Part shown: positions 1-7,796 of the stretch, piece after piece
Numbering within the stretch: position 1 is the first letter of the stretch
How the letters are laid out: each line of letters begins with the position of its first letter
From: Acidobacteriota bacterium
Lineage (GTDB): Bacteria; Acidobacteriota; Terriglobia; Terriglobales; Acidobacteriaceae
Reading direction: 5' to 3'
NCBI GenBank assembly: GCA_021805955.1
Contig: JAJZDO010000772.1
Coordinates: 1 to 12,019 of the forward strand
Length of the DNA stretch: 12,019 nt
Notes under the pieces: generated by a model
What the model was told of the DNA's origin: nothing
The model's input: the letters and a program-made list of their open reading frames with translations, nothing else
The model's database searches: none
Position numbers and translations under genes: made by a program

Positions 1-1363
1 GATAGGCCTGCTGCACTGTAGGCGGAAAGGACGGTATTTTTGCATCCACTCGCTCTAATATCTGCTGCACAAGCTGAGGGTTTGCCTGCGCGACATCGTA
101 GCTTTCCATCGGATCATCCGACAGGTTGTAGAGTTCCGGATGCGCCAATCGATACGTGTGTCGGCCCTGCAGGGGCTTCAAATCATAGGGCGGCGTATCA
201 TGCTCCGCAAAACGGAGTTTCCAGTGATCCAAGCGCCCGCAGTAAACATTCCAGTCGTCGCCTGAAAAATACAGCATGACATCGCGCTCGATGTTGTCCT
301 TTTTACCGCTCAGAAGGCTCGATATGTTGAGGCCATCGAGCGGCTTCTCTGGCAGCGGCGCATCGCTCAAGGCTGCCAGGGTCGGCAGAATATCGAGATT
401 GGAGGTCCAGGTTTCCGATACTTTTCCCTCCGGAATTTGACCTTTCCAGCTTGCGATGAGCGGTACCCGGCATCCACCTTCGTACGATGTATCTTTGCGG
501 CCCCGCAGCATGCCGGGACTGCCCTGATACCACGGCCCATGATCGCTCGTGAACAGGACCAGAGTATTTTCTTCCAGTCCATGCTCGCGCAAGGTGCGAC
601 GAATTTCTCCCACGCTCCAGTCGATCTCCTGCACTGCGTCCCCGTAAATTCCTTGCTTCGACTTACCGCGAAACTTGTCCGAGGCGTGAATCGGGATATG
701 AGGATAGGAATATGCCAGATACAGAAAGAATGGCTGATCCTTCGAGGACTGAATAAACTCCACCGCGTTCTTTGTATACCGCTGGGTCAGCAGGTTGCGG
801 TCGGTATGCTCCTCAAGAATGGTTGTGTCGCGAATCATCGGCAACGGCGACATATCCACGCTATAGGGAACGCCAAAATAATGATCGAACCCCCTGCTGG
901 TCGGCAAATATTCCGGGGTCTGCCCCAGATGCCATTTGCCGATGCACATAGAGGTATAACCGCGCGGCTTCAAGACATTGGCGATGGTCGATTCGTCCAG
1001 GTTCATCCCGCCTTTGTCATAGGGGAAGAAGACTCGGGTCACGCCGCAGCGCTGCGCATATCGTCCGGTAAGTACGCAGGCGCGAGATGCCGAACAGGTG
1101 GGGTTCGGTGTGTTGAAATGCGTGAAACGCATTCCCTCACGAGCCATTGCATCCAGATTGGGAGTATGGATTTTCGAGCCGTAGCATCCTAAGTCCCCAT
1201 ATCCCAGGTCATCGCAAATCATCACGATAAAGTTAGGTTTTGTGGGAGGATTGGACCTCGTTGGCTGGTGAGAAGTTTGCTCAGCTGGAATCTCTATCGC
1301 GCCAAGGCTTGGGGTCGCTAACGATGCGCCCACAGAAAGCAGAAAATCCCGTCGATTGATCAT
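1..1363 (-). CDS. S1-type sulfatase with Tat leader, C-terminus beyond the left edge (partial)
   Basis: Formylglycine-dependent sulfatase (alkaline-phosphatase superfamily) that would hydrolyse a sulfate ester outside the cytoplasm. I read an open frame of 454 codons from ATG 1363 to the left edge with no stop, so the end is missing. The leader contains NRRDFLLS (residues 3-10), a good twin-arginine motif followed by a short hydrophobic stretch. The metal-binding pair Asp51-Asp52 sits in MICDDLGYGD. The active-site motif is CSASR (Cys90-Arg94) followed by LTGRY. IGKWHLG (141-147) supplies the usual Lys143 and His145, and TSDHG gives Asp274 and His275, with Lys290 after them. All core residues are therefore present. 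The overall look is arylsulfatase A-like; the substrate is unknown. It is the third gene of the minus-strand operon, 13 nt after the maturase stop, with an AAGGA ribosome-binding site (1375-1371) 7 nt before the ATG. Confidence 0.93.
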   Translation of the reverse strand, partial: MINRRDFLLSVGASLATPSLGAIEIPAEQTSHQPTRSNPPTKPNFIVMICDDLGYGDLGCYGSKIHTPNLDAMAREGMRFTHFNTPNPTCSASRACVLTGRYAQRCGVTRVFFPYDKGGMNLDESTIANVLKPRGYTSMCIGKWHLGQTPEYLPTSRGFDHYFGVPYSVDMSPLPMIRDTTILEEHTDRNLLTQRYTKNAVEFIQSSKDQPFFLYLAYSYPHIPIHASDKFRGKSKQGIYGDAVQEIDWSVGEIRRTLREHGLEENTLVLFTSDHGPWYQGSPGMLRGRKDTSYEGGCRVPLIASWKGQIPEGKVSETWTSNLDILPTLAALSDAPLPEKPLDGLNISSLLSGKKDNIERDVMLYFSGDDWNVYCGRLDHWKLRFAEHDTPPYDLKPLQGRHTYRLAHPELYNLSDDPMESYDVAQANPQLVQQILERVDAKIPSFPPTVQQAY

Positions 1364-1376
1364 GATTGATTCCTTG

Positions 1377-2723
1377 TTACAGCACTACGTTGGACTGGTT
1401 TATCGAAGGTCCGGCTTGTCCTGATCTCAAACAACATGCTTTGTATTTTTTCCCGCTGCCGCACAGACACATCGCGTTGCGACCCACCTTGCCGTTCGCA
1501 GATTTCTCAGCATCCTGCTGCGCGATCCATCGCATCACGTTCGCTGGTGCTTGTTGCTGCCTTAATTGGCCTGCCATAAACTGCATATACGGATCTACGT
1601 GGTGAAAAAACATCTTGTATCCGGCGCACAAATAATTCAAGCCAGGCTCGCCATCCGGCGTCGTAAGAAAACGGTGCTTGGGACATTCTCCGTTGCATGC
1701 AAATCGAACGTCGCATCTCTGGCAATATTTTGGCAGCGTGCTCTCCTTGTCTTCACCAAATTTCTTTTGCTGCGGAGCATCCACCAGCTCCGCCAAAGGA
1801 GTTTCCATAATATTTCCCAAGCGGTTTTCCGGATACACGAAATGATCGCAGGAATACAGGTCGCCGCCATGCTCCATCGCCAATGCAGAACCGCATTTGC
1901 GGCGAAACACGCACAAGCTGGCTTCCTGGCCAAACCACATTTCTAGCGAGACGTCGAAGAGTTGCACAAACTGCTTGCCTACGTCGTGCCGCACCCACTC
2001 ATCGAAGATTGCGCACAGAAATTTCCCAAACTGCATCGGCTCAACCGACCATTCTGTGACTTGTGCCTCTTCGGCAAAAGTTGGCAGCACCAGCGTCAAC
2101 CCATCGCTGGTGGTCTGCGCTGTCTTTCTCTCGACGATTGGAATAAATTGCATGTATCCGCTGCCCTGTTCGCGCAGGAAGCGGTAGACCTCCAACGGGT
2201 GTTGGGAGTTCGCGCGATGAACGGTCGTAAGCGTATTGAAAGAGACACCATTCCGCTTGAGGGTCTCCATGCCAGCCATAACTCTCCGGAAGCTTCCTTT
2301 GCCTCCCTTATCTACCCGGTAGGCGTCATGAAGATGTTCCGGCCCGTCGATCGAAAGCCCGACCAGAAACTTGTTTTCCGCAAAGAACTGTCCCCAGGCA
2401 TCATCAAGGAGTACCCCGTTCGTCTGAAAAGCGTTTTCAATCTGCCTGCCATTCGCATACTTCTTCTGTAGCCCGATCATCCTGCGAAAGAAATCGACGC
2501 CTAACAAGGTCGGTTCGCCACCCTGCCAGGCAAAATGGATGACATCGGTCGGCTGCGCATCTATATATTGCCGGATGTAAGATTCCAGCACCTCGGGGCG
2601 CATCGCCCACTTCGAGACATTTGGATAAAGATTTTCCTTCTCTAAATAAAAGCAGTACCTGCAGTCCAGGTTACAGATCGGACCCACCGGCTTCGTCATT
2701 ACGTGAAAAGCATTACTACTCAT
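1377..2723 (-). CDS. Anaerobic sulfatase-maturating enzyme (anSME), radical SAM/SPASM, with C-terminal SEC-C motif
   Basis: Cytoplasmic radical-SAM enzyme of 448 aa that oxidises the active-site Cys (or Ser) of sulfatases to C-alpha-formylglycine. The [4Fe-4S]/SAM motif is Cys17-x3-Cys21-x2-Cys24, and WQGGEPT (66-72) is the SAM-binding GGEP region. The SPASM cysteines are at 271, 277, 292, 334, 337, 343, 347 and 366. From memory of the Clostridium perfringens enzyme (255, 261, 276, 317, 320, 326, 330, 348), seven are offset by 16 or 17 and the last by 18. Asp293, right after Cys292, matches the proposed general base Asp277. Residues 414-431 (GRNAMCLCGSGKKYKACC) form a SEC-C-type zinc motif. 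The gene starts 11 nt after the GH3 stop without a clear Shine-Dalgarno sequence, so translational coupling is likely. Placement directly before a Cys-type sulfatase supports the role. Confidence 0.95.
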   Translation of the reverse strand: MSSNAFHVMTKPVGPICNLDCRYCFYLEKENLYPNVSKWAMRPEVLESYIRQYIDAQPTDVIHFAWQGGEPTLLGVDFFRRMIGLQKKYANGRQIENAFQTNGVLLDDAWGQFFAENKFLVGLSIDGPEHLHDAYRVDKGGKGSFRRVMAGMETLKRNGVSFNTLTTVHRANSQHPLEVYRFLREQGSGYMQFIPIVERKTAQTTSDGLTLVLPTFAEEAQVTEWSVEPMQFGKFLCAIFDEWVRHDVGKQFVQLFDVSLEMWFGQEASLCVFRRKCGSALAMEHGGDLYSCDHFVYPENRLGNIMETPLAELVDAPQQKKFGEDKESTLPKYCQRCDVRFACNGECPKHRFLTTPDGEPGLNYLCAGYKMFFHHVDPYMQFMAGQLRQQQAPANVMRWIAQQDAEKSANGKVGRNAMCLCGSGKKYKACCLRSGQAGPSINQSNVVL

Positions 2724-2734
2724 AGTCGATGGGC

Positions 2735-5434
2735 CTACTTTTCTATAACTCCCGCCTCGGGGGAATGGCTTTGTTCCGGCATGGAAGCGTTCGTCAGAGA
2801 GTGCAGGATGATCGTTTTCTGCAAAGGCACATTCACCGAGGAGTTTCCGGCGTAGATGACGAATTTCCCAGGGTCAACAGCCCATCCATGGCTGGCTATA
2901 TCGTAATACGCAAAGGATCGCCGATCGAGTTTCAAAATCACATGCTTGCTCTCGCCCGGAGCCAGCGACACCCTGGCAAAAGCCTTCAGCTCTTTGACCG
3001 GTCGGCTGACCTTCGCGGAGGGATCTCCAACGTATATCTGCACGATCTCATCTCCGGCGCGGGAGCCGATGTTCTTCACATTCACAGAAACCTCGACCGG
3101 CTGACCAATGGTTGCGCCTTCAGGGGAAACCTGCAGATTGCTCAGCGAAAAATCCGTGTAGCTCAACCCATAGCCAAACGGAAACAGCGGCTTGACCGTC
3201 GATTGATCGTAGTACCGGTATCCCAAGAGCAGGCGCTCTTTGTAATCGACACTCTCTTGTCCCGGCTCAGGATAATAGCTTTTGTTGACCGAGCTCTGCT
3301 CCCAGCTGCGATCCCAACTGATTGGCAACTTGCCGGATGGGTCCGTGTCTCCGAACAACACGCGCGCAATGGCAGTACCGGCTTCCTGGCCGGAATACCA
3401 TGCTTGCAGGATGGCTGGAACCTGGTCCATCCATGCCCGCATATCGACCGCGCCGCCACTGGTCAACACCACGATGGCATGTGGATTCGCCTTCACTACC
3501 TCACGGACCAGTTCCTCTTGTCCGAAGGGAAGATTGAAGGTTCTATCGTCGCCTTCGCGCTCCAGGTCCCGATTGAAGCCCACGCACAGAACCACAGCAT
3601 CTGCATGCCGGGCAAGGTCGATGGCTGCAGGATTGACGATCTCGCTGTTCGCAACAATACCCAGGCCGACAAGGTCCATCCCAACGCCGACCCATGTTCC
3701 TCGGCGATATTCCACACGTATCCGATACACCTGCCCTGCGGTAAGCTGGACCGGTTTCATCGGCGGCCCATAGGGTTCCGCTCCATGCTGCTCAAAGACC
3801 AGTTTGTCGTTCAGATAAAGGCGGACGGAGCTGTTCCCCGTTGCCGAAGAAACAATAGAATATAGCCCGGTAGTTTTGGGACTGTAATAGCCGGTCCAGC
3901 GGGCGGAAACCGGTGCGAATTTTGTGCATCCTCGCCGATTATCGCACCACTTGAAGTCGAGAATTCGATCCGTACGGGTGACAACCGGAGGGCCTGTCAA
4001 ATCTGGAGTACTGAAATACTCCGCCTGGAGGCCGCGCTGCTGCTGACCGGATGCATCCGTAAATACGGTTTGATCGTAGATTGCAGAGGGAAACTGAACT
4101 CCAGAGTCCCAGGTCACAGTTGCTTTTTGTCCAAGATAATTCGCGATTCCCGTATAGAAGCTGGTTGGCTGAAACCCTGAGACGTGGCCGCTTCCACCGC
4201 CCGTCGGCATGGCAGGGTATGCGTCTGGGCCGATCACGGCGACCGTGTGCAGGCGCGTGGAATCCAGCGGCAGGATATGGCCTTGATTTTTAAGCAGCAC
4301 CATCCCCTCTTCCGCCACCTTCCGCGCAACCACCCGGTCCGTTTCGTCGTACAGAGGAATCGAAAGGTCCGGCCCGGCTTTTCCGCTTAACAGTCCATAC
4401 TCGATTTCTCGGCGTAAAATGCGCCGCACCTTATCGTCTATGACGGACTTTGGCGCCCTTCCGTCCTGAACCGCGGGAATCAGCGTGGCGGCATCCATAA
4501 ATATGGACTTGGGCATCTCCAGGTCGAGACCTGCATTGGCCGCAGCGACTCCATCGTAGGTGGCTTTCCAGTCGGACATCAGGATGCCATCGAATCCCCA
4601 GTCCTTCTTCAGAATGTCCGTATCCAGCCAATGGTTCTGCGTCATATGCTGGCCGTTGACCAGGTTGTACGAGTCCATAACGGCAGCCACATGAGCCTCT
4701 TTTACCGCAGCCTCAAATGTCGGCAAATATAACTCACGCAGGGTCCGCTCATCGACTTGAGAGTTGAGATTGTCTCTGTCGTATTCCGAATTATTGGCGA
4801 CAAAGTGTTTGACGGTGGCCATTACCCCCTGGCTCTGGACCCCACGGATATAGTTGACCGTAGTGCGCGAGGCCAGATAGGGATCCTCGCCGAAATATTC
4901 GAAGTTGCGCCCGTTCATTGGCGCGCGATAAATATTCACTCCTGGACCGAGGATAACGTTCACTCCACGCGCGCGCGCATCCCGGCCCAGGTGCTGGCCC
5001 TCTTGTTCTGCCAGGGACTGATCCCAGGTGGCTGCAAGCTCAATCCCAGCCGGATACGCCGTTGAAGGAACCGTGTTGCGCAGGCCCTGCGGGCCGTCCG
5101 ACATTCTGACCACTGGCAAGCCAAGGCGAGGCACGCTTGGAATAAACATCGCGTTTTCCCCGCCGACCAGATGAATCTCCTCGGCAAGCGTCATCTGTCC
5201 CAGAATGCTGTTTACCTTCTGTTCTACTGCGACCGAATCACGCGGGTCATTTCTATCCACCTGACTGGATATCTGCGCTAAAGTTCTCTGGCCGGCAAAG
5301 GATACTGCGATGGACAGCAAGAGTAAAATTCGGAACCATAAGGGAGTTGCAACGCTTCTCCACAGCATACGTCGATGCGCGGCCTTGGGAGAATCGCAAA
5401 AATTGCACCCTGTTACCCCTCGCATTTCATCCAT
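2735..5434 (-). CDS. Secreted glycoside hydrolase family 3 with PA14 insertion (beta-glucosidase-like)
   Basis: Retaining beta-glycosidase of 899 aa from the chosen start. An N-terminal leader has its hydrophobic core at residues 35-46 (LLLLSIAVSFAG nearby) and a likely Sec cleavage near residue 52. The GH3 N-domain follows, with SDGPQGLRN (112-120), KHFVANN (209-215) and the nucleophile Asp288 in LMSDW. The C-domain begins near 370 and is split by a PA14 domain at about 468-592. The likely acid/base is one of Glu625/Glu627 in EREGDDR. A fibronectin III-like domain (from about 750) ends the protein. The frame is open upstream to 5548, but ATG 5434 has AGGAG (5449-5445) 10 nt upstream and lies inside the transcript predicted from the 5568-5539 promoter, whereas 5548 would not. 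Met 5368 is a further alternative giving a shorter n-region. First gene of the operon with anSME and sulfatase. Glucosidase, xylosidase or another specificity cannot be separated by eye. Confidence 0.92.
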   Translation of the reverse strand: MDEMRGVTGCNFCDSPKAAHRRMLWRSVATPLWFRILLLLSIAVSFAGQRTLAQISSQVDRNDPRDSVAVEQKVNSILGQMTLAEEIHLVGGENAMFIPSVPRLGLPVVRMSDGPQGLRNTVPSTAYPAGIELAATWDQSLAEQEGQHLGRDARARGVNVILGPGVNIYRAPMNGRNFEYFGEDPYLASRTTVNYIRGVQSQGVMATVKHFVANNSEYDRDNLNSQVDERTLRELYLPTFEAAVKEAHVAAVMDSYNLVNGQHMTQNHWLDTDILKKDWGFDGILMSDWKATYDGVAAANAGLDLEMPKSIFMDAATLIPAVQDGRAPKSVIDDKVRRILRREIEYGLLSGKAGPDLSIPLYDETDRVVARKVAEEGMVLLKNQGHILPLDSTRLHTVAVIGPDAYPAMPTGGGSGHVSGFQPTSFYTGIANYLGQKATVTWDSGVQFPSAIYDQTVFTDASGQQQRGLQAEYFSTPDLTGPPVVTRTDRILDFKWCDNRRGCTKFAPVSARWTGYYSPKTTGLYSIVSSATGNSSVRLYLNDKLVFEQHGAEPYGPPMKPVQLTAGQVYRIRVEYRRGTWVGVGMDLVGLGIVANSEIVNPAAIDLARHADAVVLCVGFNRDLEREGDDRTFNLPFGQEELVREVVKANPHAIVVLTSGGAVDMRAWMDQVPAILQAWYSGQEAGTAIARVLFGDTDPSGKLPISWDRSWEQSSVNKSYYPEPGQESVDYKERLLLGYRYYDQSTVKPLFPFGYGLSYTDFSLSNLQVSPEGATIGQPVEVSVNVKNIGSRAGDEIVQIYVGDPSAKVSRPVKELKAFARVSLAPGESKHVILKLDRRSFAYYDIASHGWAVDPGKFVIYAGNSSVNVPLQKTIILHSLTNASMPEQSHSPEAGVIEK

Positions 5435-5517
5435 CTCTTTAATTCTCCTGATTGGCCCGCGCCCGGCTCGTGGACTAGAACCCAGATATTCCTCTATATG
5501 AGCTTCTATATTGTTTT

Positions 5518-5532
5518 GTTTAACGCGTAAAC
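5518..5532. promoter_or_regulatory. Candidate LacI-type operator at the GH3 operon transcription start
   Basis: The 15-mer GTTTAACGCGTAAAC is an imperfect palindrome centred on ACGCGT with TT/AA arms. It sits where transcription from the adjacent minus-strand promoter should begin. A central CG in a short palindrome is typical of LacI-family operators, but no regulator gene is in the window, so the assignment is inference. Confidence 0.35.
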
Positions 5533-5538
5533 ATGTCC

Positions 5539-5568
5539 AATAGACCATACCGACTTTTCATTTGTCAA
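5539..5568 (-). promoter_or_regulatory. Probable sigma70-type promoter of the GH3-anSME-sulfatase operon
   Basis: On the minus strand TTGACA (5568-5563, six of six to consensus) is followed after 18 nt by TCTATT (5544-5539, four of six). Start of transcription would be near 5532, giving a leader of about 98 nt before ATG 5434. Its position argues against the longer reading frame start at 5548. Confidence 0.5.
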
Positions 5569-5681
5569 GATCAGAAAGCGATGGGATAGAGCAGTACAGA
5601 AGAGTGCAATCTCTGGGTATTCTCGAAAGACATCTGTGTGCATAACTCTAAATTTCGTTCTGTCTGTTTTATTTGTTTTGT

Positions 5682-5694
5682 GTTACGCCATAAC
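5682..5694. repeat. Inverted repeat GTTA-N5-TAAC in the divergent intergenic region
   Basis: GTTACGCCATAAC lies about 100 nt upstream of the plus-strand sulfatase start and 150 nt from the GH3 promoter. In reverse complement it contains GCGTAA, also present in the 5518-5532 palindrome, so it could be a second site for the same regulator. Short and possibly coincidental. Confidence 0.25.
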
Positions 5695-5730
5695 GCTTCA
5701 ATTTGTGATAGTGTTTGTGACGTGTTCTGC

Positions 5731-5739
5731 CCAATGGTT
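5731..5739 (+). repeat. CCAATGGTT element upstream of the second sulfatase
   Basis: CCAATGGTT starts 64 nt before the ATG at 5795; the same 9-mer starts 65 nt before the ATG of the third sulfatase. Both copies are preceded by a TTC-rich TTCTGC/TTTCG context. A shared activator or repressor site is possible, but a shared 9-mer between two regions of this size can arise by chance. Confidence 0.25.
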
Positions 5740-5794
5740 TTCGCGGTGGTGAGCCGAGCATGGAGCGTGCGAGTATGGCACAGGGAGTGTGGAC

Positions 5795-7447
5795 ATGATT
5801 GAACAGGGATGGACACGGCGTGGTTTTCTCGGGTCGTCCGGTGCAGCCATGCTAGGCGGTCTGGCCTCCCAGGTTGCAGGTCAGTCTGGAGTTGGCGAAA
5901 GAGGATCGACGGAGGCGCCTCAAGAACTGCGGCATAAGCCGACCCACTCGCAACCCAACCTGATTCTTTTTATGCCGGATGAATTACGGGCGGATGCCCT
6001 GGCCTGCTATGGCAACCCACTGACACGGACGCCAAATTTCGACAAGCTCGCGCAGGAAGGAACGCGATTCGCGAATTGCCACGTACAGTTCCCTGTCTGT
6101 GGCGCCTCACGCTGTAGCTTGTTGACTGGATGGCCGACGAGCGTGCGCGGCCATCGCAGCCTGTTTTATTTTCTGCGTCCCAACGAGCCGAACATGTTTC
6201 GCTATCTTCGCCAGGCTGGCTACGACATCTTTTGGTATGGCAAGAACGATGCATTGGCAGCGGAGTCCTTCTATCAGAGCGTGACGATGTGGAACTACCC
6301 GGAGCCTGCACCGGTCCGGATTGCGGGGGAACACCACAAATCACGCTCTTCCTCAGGAAAAATTATTGGCCCGGACACTTTCATTGGCGAGGCCAAGGGA
6401 GACCGCAGGGAAACACAGGAGTACGGTTACATCCAGTCTGCAATTCGGATTCTCGAACGTAAGGAAACGGACCGCCCTTTTTGCATATTTCTTCCACTGT
6501 CTTCGCCGCATCCACCCTATGCTTCGCCCGAAGACTTTAATACGATGTATAGCCCAGCGGACATTCATGGATTGCGACCACGAGATTTGCCGCGGAAGCC
6601 AAACTATATTGCAGGCATCCGCAAGGCGTATGGACTGGATGGCCTGCCTGAAGATACTTTCCGCAAAGTGCGGGCGCTGTATTACGGAATGGTCAGTTTC
6701 AGCGATTGGCTGATGGGGGAATTGCTCGAAGCTGTCGAACGCACAAATCACAGGCGCGACACAGCGATCTTTCTTTTGTCCGATCATGGAGACTATGCAG
6801 GCGACTATGGACTGGTCGAGAAATGGCCGAGCGGTCTCGAAGATGTTTTAACGCATGTTCCTCTCATCGCGAGCGTTCCCGGCGGGACGCAGGGAAATAG
6901 CTCGGAAAACATGGTCGAATTGTTCGACGTGATGGCTACATGCCTGGATCTCGCCAACACTCAGGCACACCATACCCATTTTGCCCGCAGCCTGATGCCA
7001 CAAGTCCGCGGCGGCGCTGGAGATCCCAAACGGGCGGCGTTTTGCGAAGGTGGATATAACCAGTATGAGCCACAGTGTTTCGAGGACAATGCGACCCCAG
7101 GCTCGCTCTACTATCCCAAAGAAGATTTGCAGGTCAAGCATCCAGAGACCATCAGCCGTGCTGCAATGGTCCGCACGCATGACTACAAACTTGTCAGCCG
7201 CCCACAGGGACAAAGCGAGCTTTATGTCTACAAGGACGACCCCCAGGAACTCCACAACCGCTTCGGAGATCGAGATGTCGCCGACATCCAATGCGGACTC
7301 CAACAACAACTCTTGCACTGGTATGTCAACACCACGGGGATTGCACCGTTCGATAAAGACCAGCGAGGCTTCCCTCCCTATTACCCGACGCCTACCCTTC
7401 CACTTTCCATCGGATCAGCCGTGCGTGAAATAGTCGATCGAGAGTGA
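5795..7447 (+). CDS. S1-type sulfatase with Tat leader (CGASR motif)
   Basis: Full-length 550-aa sulfatase. ATG 5795 is preferred over the in-frame GTG 5789 because GGGAG (5783-5787) lies 7 nt before it. The leader has TRRGFLGS (residues 7-14) followed by a small-residue hydrophobic run, a twin-arginine signal. The formylglycine motif is CGASR (Cys102-Arg106) followed by LLTG. Metal ligands are Asp62-Glu63 in MPDELRAD (Asp-Glu rather than Asp-Asp) and Asp330-His331 in LLSDHGD. The Lys-x-His motif of most S1 enzymes is GKND here (Lys150, no His), with Lys343 in VEKW downstream. The fold and catalytic Cys are clear, but these changes place it in another S1 subfamily than the left-edge sulfatase. 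It is transcribed divergently from the GH3-anSME-sulfatase operon and presumably depends on the same maturase. Substrate unknown. Confidence 0.93.
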   Translation: MIEQGWTRRGFLGSSGAAMLGGLASQVAGQSGVGERGSTEAPQELRHKPTHSQPNLILFMPDELRADALACYGNPLTRTPNFDKLAQEGTRFANCHVQFPVCGASRCSLLTGWPTSVRGHRSLFYFLRPNEPNMFRYLRQAGYDIFWYGKNDALAAESFYQSVTMWNYPEPAPVRIAGEHHKSRSSSGKIIGPDTFIGEAKGDRRETQEYGYIQSAIRILERKETDRPFCIFLPLSSPHPPYASPEDFNTMYSPADIHGLRPRDLPRKPNYIAGIRKAYGLDGLPEDTFRKVRALYYGMVSFSDWLMGELLEAVERTNHRRDTAIFLLSDHGDYAGDYGLVEKWPSGLEDVLTHVPLIASVPGGTQGNSSENMVELFDVMATCLDLANTQAHHTHFARSLMPQVRGGAGDPKRAAFCEGGYNQYEPQCFEDNATPGSLYYPKEDLQVKHPETISRAAMVRTHDYKLVSRPQGQSELYVYKDDPQELHNRFGDRDVADIQCGLQQQLLHWYVNTTGIAPFDKDQRGFPPYYPTPTLPLSIGSAVREIVDRE

Positions 7448-7492
7448 GGCTGTCTCATCACAGTTTCGAATAATCAAAATACACCAGGAGAT

Positions 7493-7651
7493 ATGAATTT
7501 CCATCCGGACCGAAAAATGATGGACAGGCTCTCCGCTGACAGGTATTATTTATTTGATGTGTATCAGAACAATATAGAATTGCGTTGCATGCCGAATTGC
7601 TCAAACACCCAAAAAAGAAAACTGCCTCCGACACAGGATGAAAACAGATGA
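7493..7651 (+). CDS. Possible small protein of 52 aa, function unknown
   Basis: The frame starts at ATG 7493, directly after AGGAGAT (SD core only 2-3 nt from the start, tighter than ideal), and ends at TGA 7649. The predicted product is polar and charged, begins MNFHPDRKMMDRLSADRYY, has Cys32 and Cys36, and has no signal peptide or membrane segment. An ATGA overlap at 7648 would couple it to a further 23-codon frame. I recognise no family. It may equally be a remnant or non-coding; the opposite strand is also open across most of this region. Confidence 0.25.
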   Translation: MNFHPDRKMMDRLSADRYYLFDVYQNNIELRCMPNCSNTQKRKLPPTQDENR

Positions 7652-7730
7652 CATACCAAGAGGGAGAGCTCGTCATTTGCCTGAGCAATTATTCGACAAG
7701 GCACTCCACTCCCCAATAGTTCACGCTTTC

Positions 7731-7743
7731 GCCAATGGTTGGC
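7731..7743. repeat. Inverted repeat GCCAA-TGG-TTGGC containing the second CCAATGGTT
   Basis: Perfect 5-bp arms around 3 nt, located 54-66 nt before the third sulfatase start. The plus-strand 9-mer CCAATGGTT (7732-7740) is identical to that at 5731-5739 before the second sulfatase and nearly the same distance from the start codon. Candidate regulator site only. Confidence 0.3.
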
Positions 7744-7796
7744 ATTCGAAAGGATAACTTGATGCGCGGTAATTTAATTACTCGAGGACACTTGCG

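Larger units (their letters stand above)
5435..5794. other. Divergent intergenic region between the GH3 operon and the second sulfatase
   Basis: This 360-nt stretch holds the GH3 operon promoter and 5' leader, two candidate operator palindromes, and the copy of CCAATGGTT at 5731-5739. I found no convincing sigma70 promoter for the plus-strand sulfatase; TTGTTT (5674) with TTCAAT (5697) at 17 nt spacing is the best but weak. No credible gene lies inside it. Confidence 0.6.
7448..7796. other. Intergenic region between the second and third sulfatases
   Basis: This 349-nt spacer is visibly richer in A and T than its neighbours. It holds a possible 52-codon reading frame (7493-7651), a GCCAA-TGG-TTGGC inverted repeat (7731-7743) and the ribosome-binding site of the third sulfatase. 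No clear terminator hairpin was found after 7447, and no sigma70 promoter pair stood out. Confidence 0.5.

Noticed and set aside
437..1192. Long plus-strand open frame (251 codons)
   Set aside because: It lies entirely opposite the left-edge sulfatase, whose minus-strand frame carries all catalytic motifs; the plus-strand translation shows no recognisable domain.
2729..3865. Plus-strand open frame of 378 codons
   Set aside because: It is antisense to the C-terminal part of the GH3 gene and its composition and motifs look like a shadow of that gene.
5435..5548. N-terminal extension of the GH3 protein by 38 residues
   Set aside because: The extra residues have no leader character, and the predicted promoter -10 box at 5544-5539 places transcription start downstream of 5548.
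6353..6787. Minus-strand frame of 144 codons inside the second sulfatase
   Set aside because: The opposite strand encodes a continuous sulfatase with conserved motifs, so this is a shadow frame.
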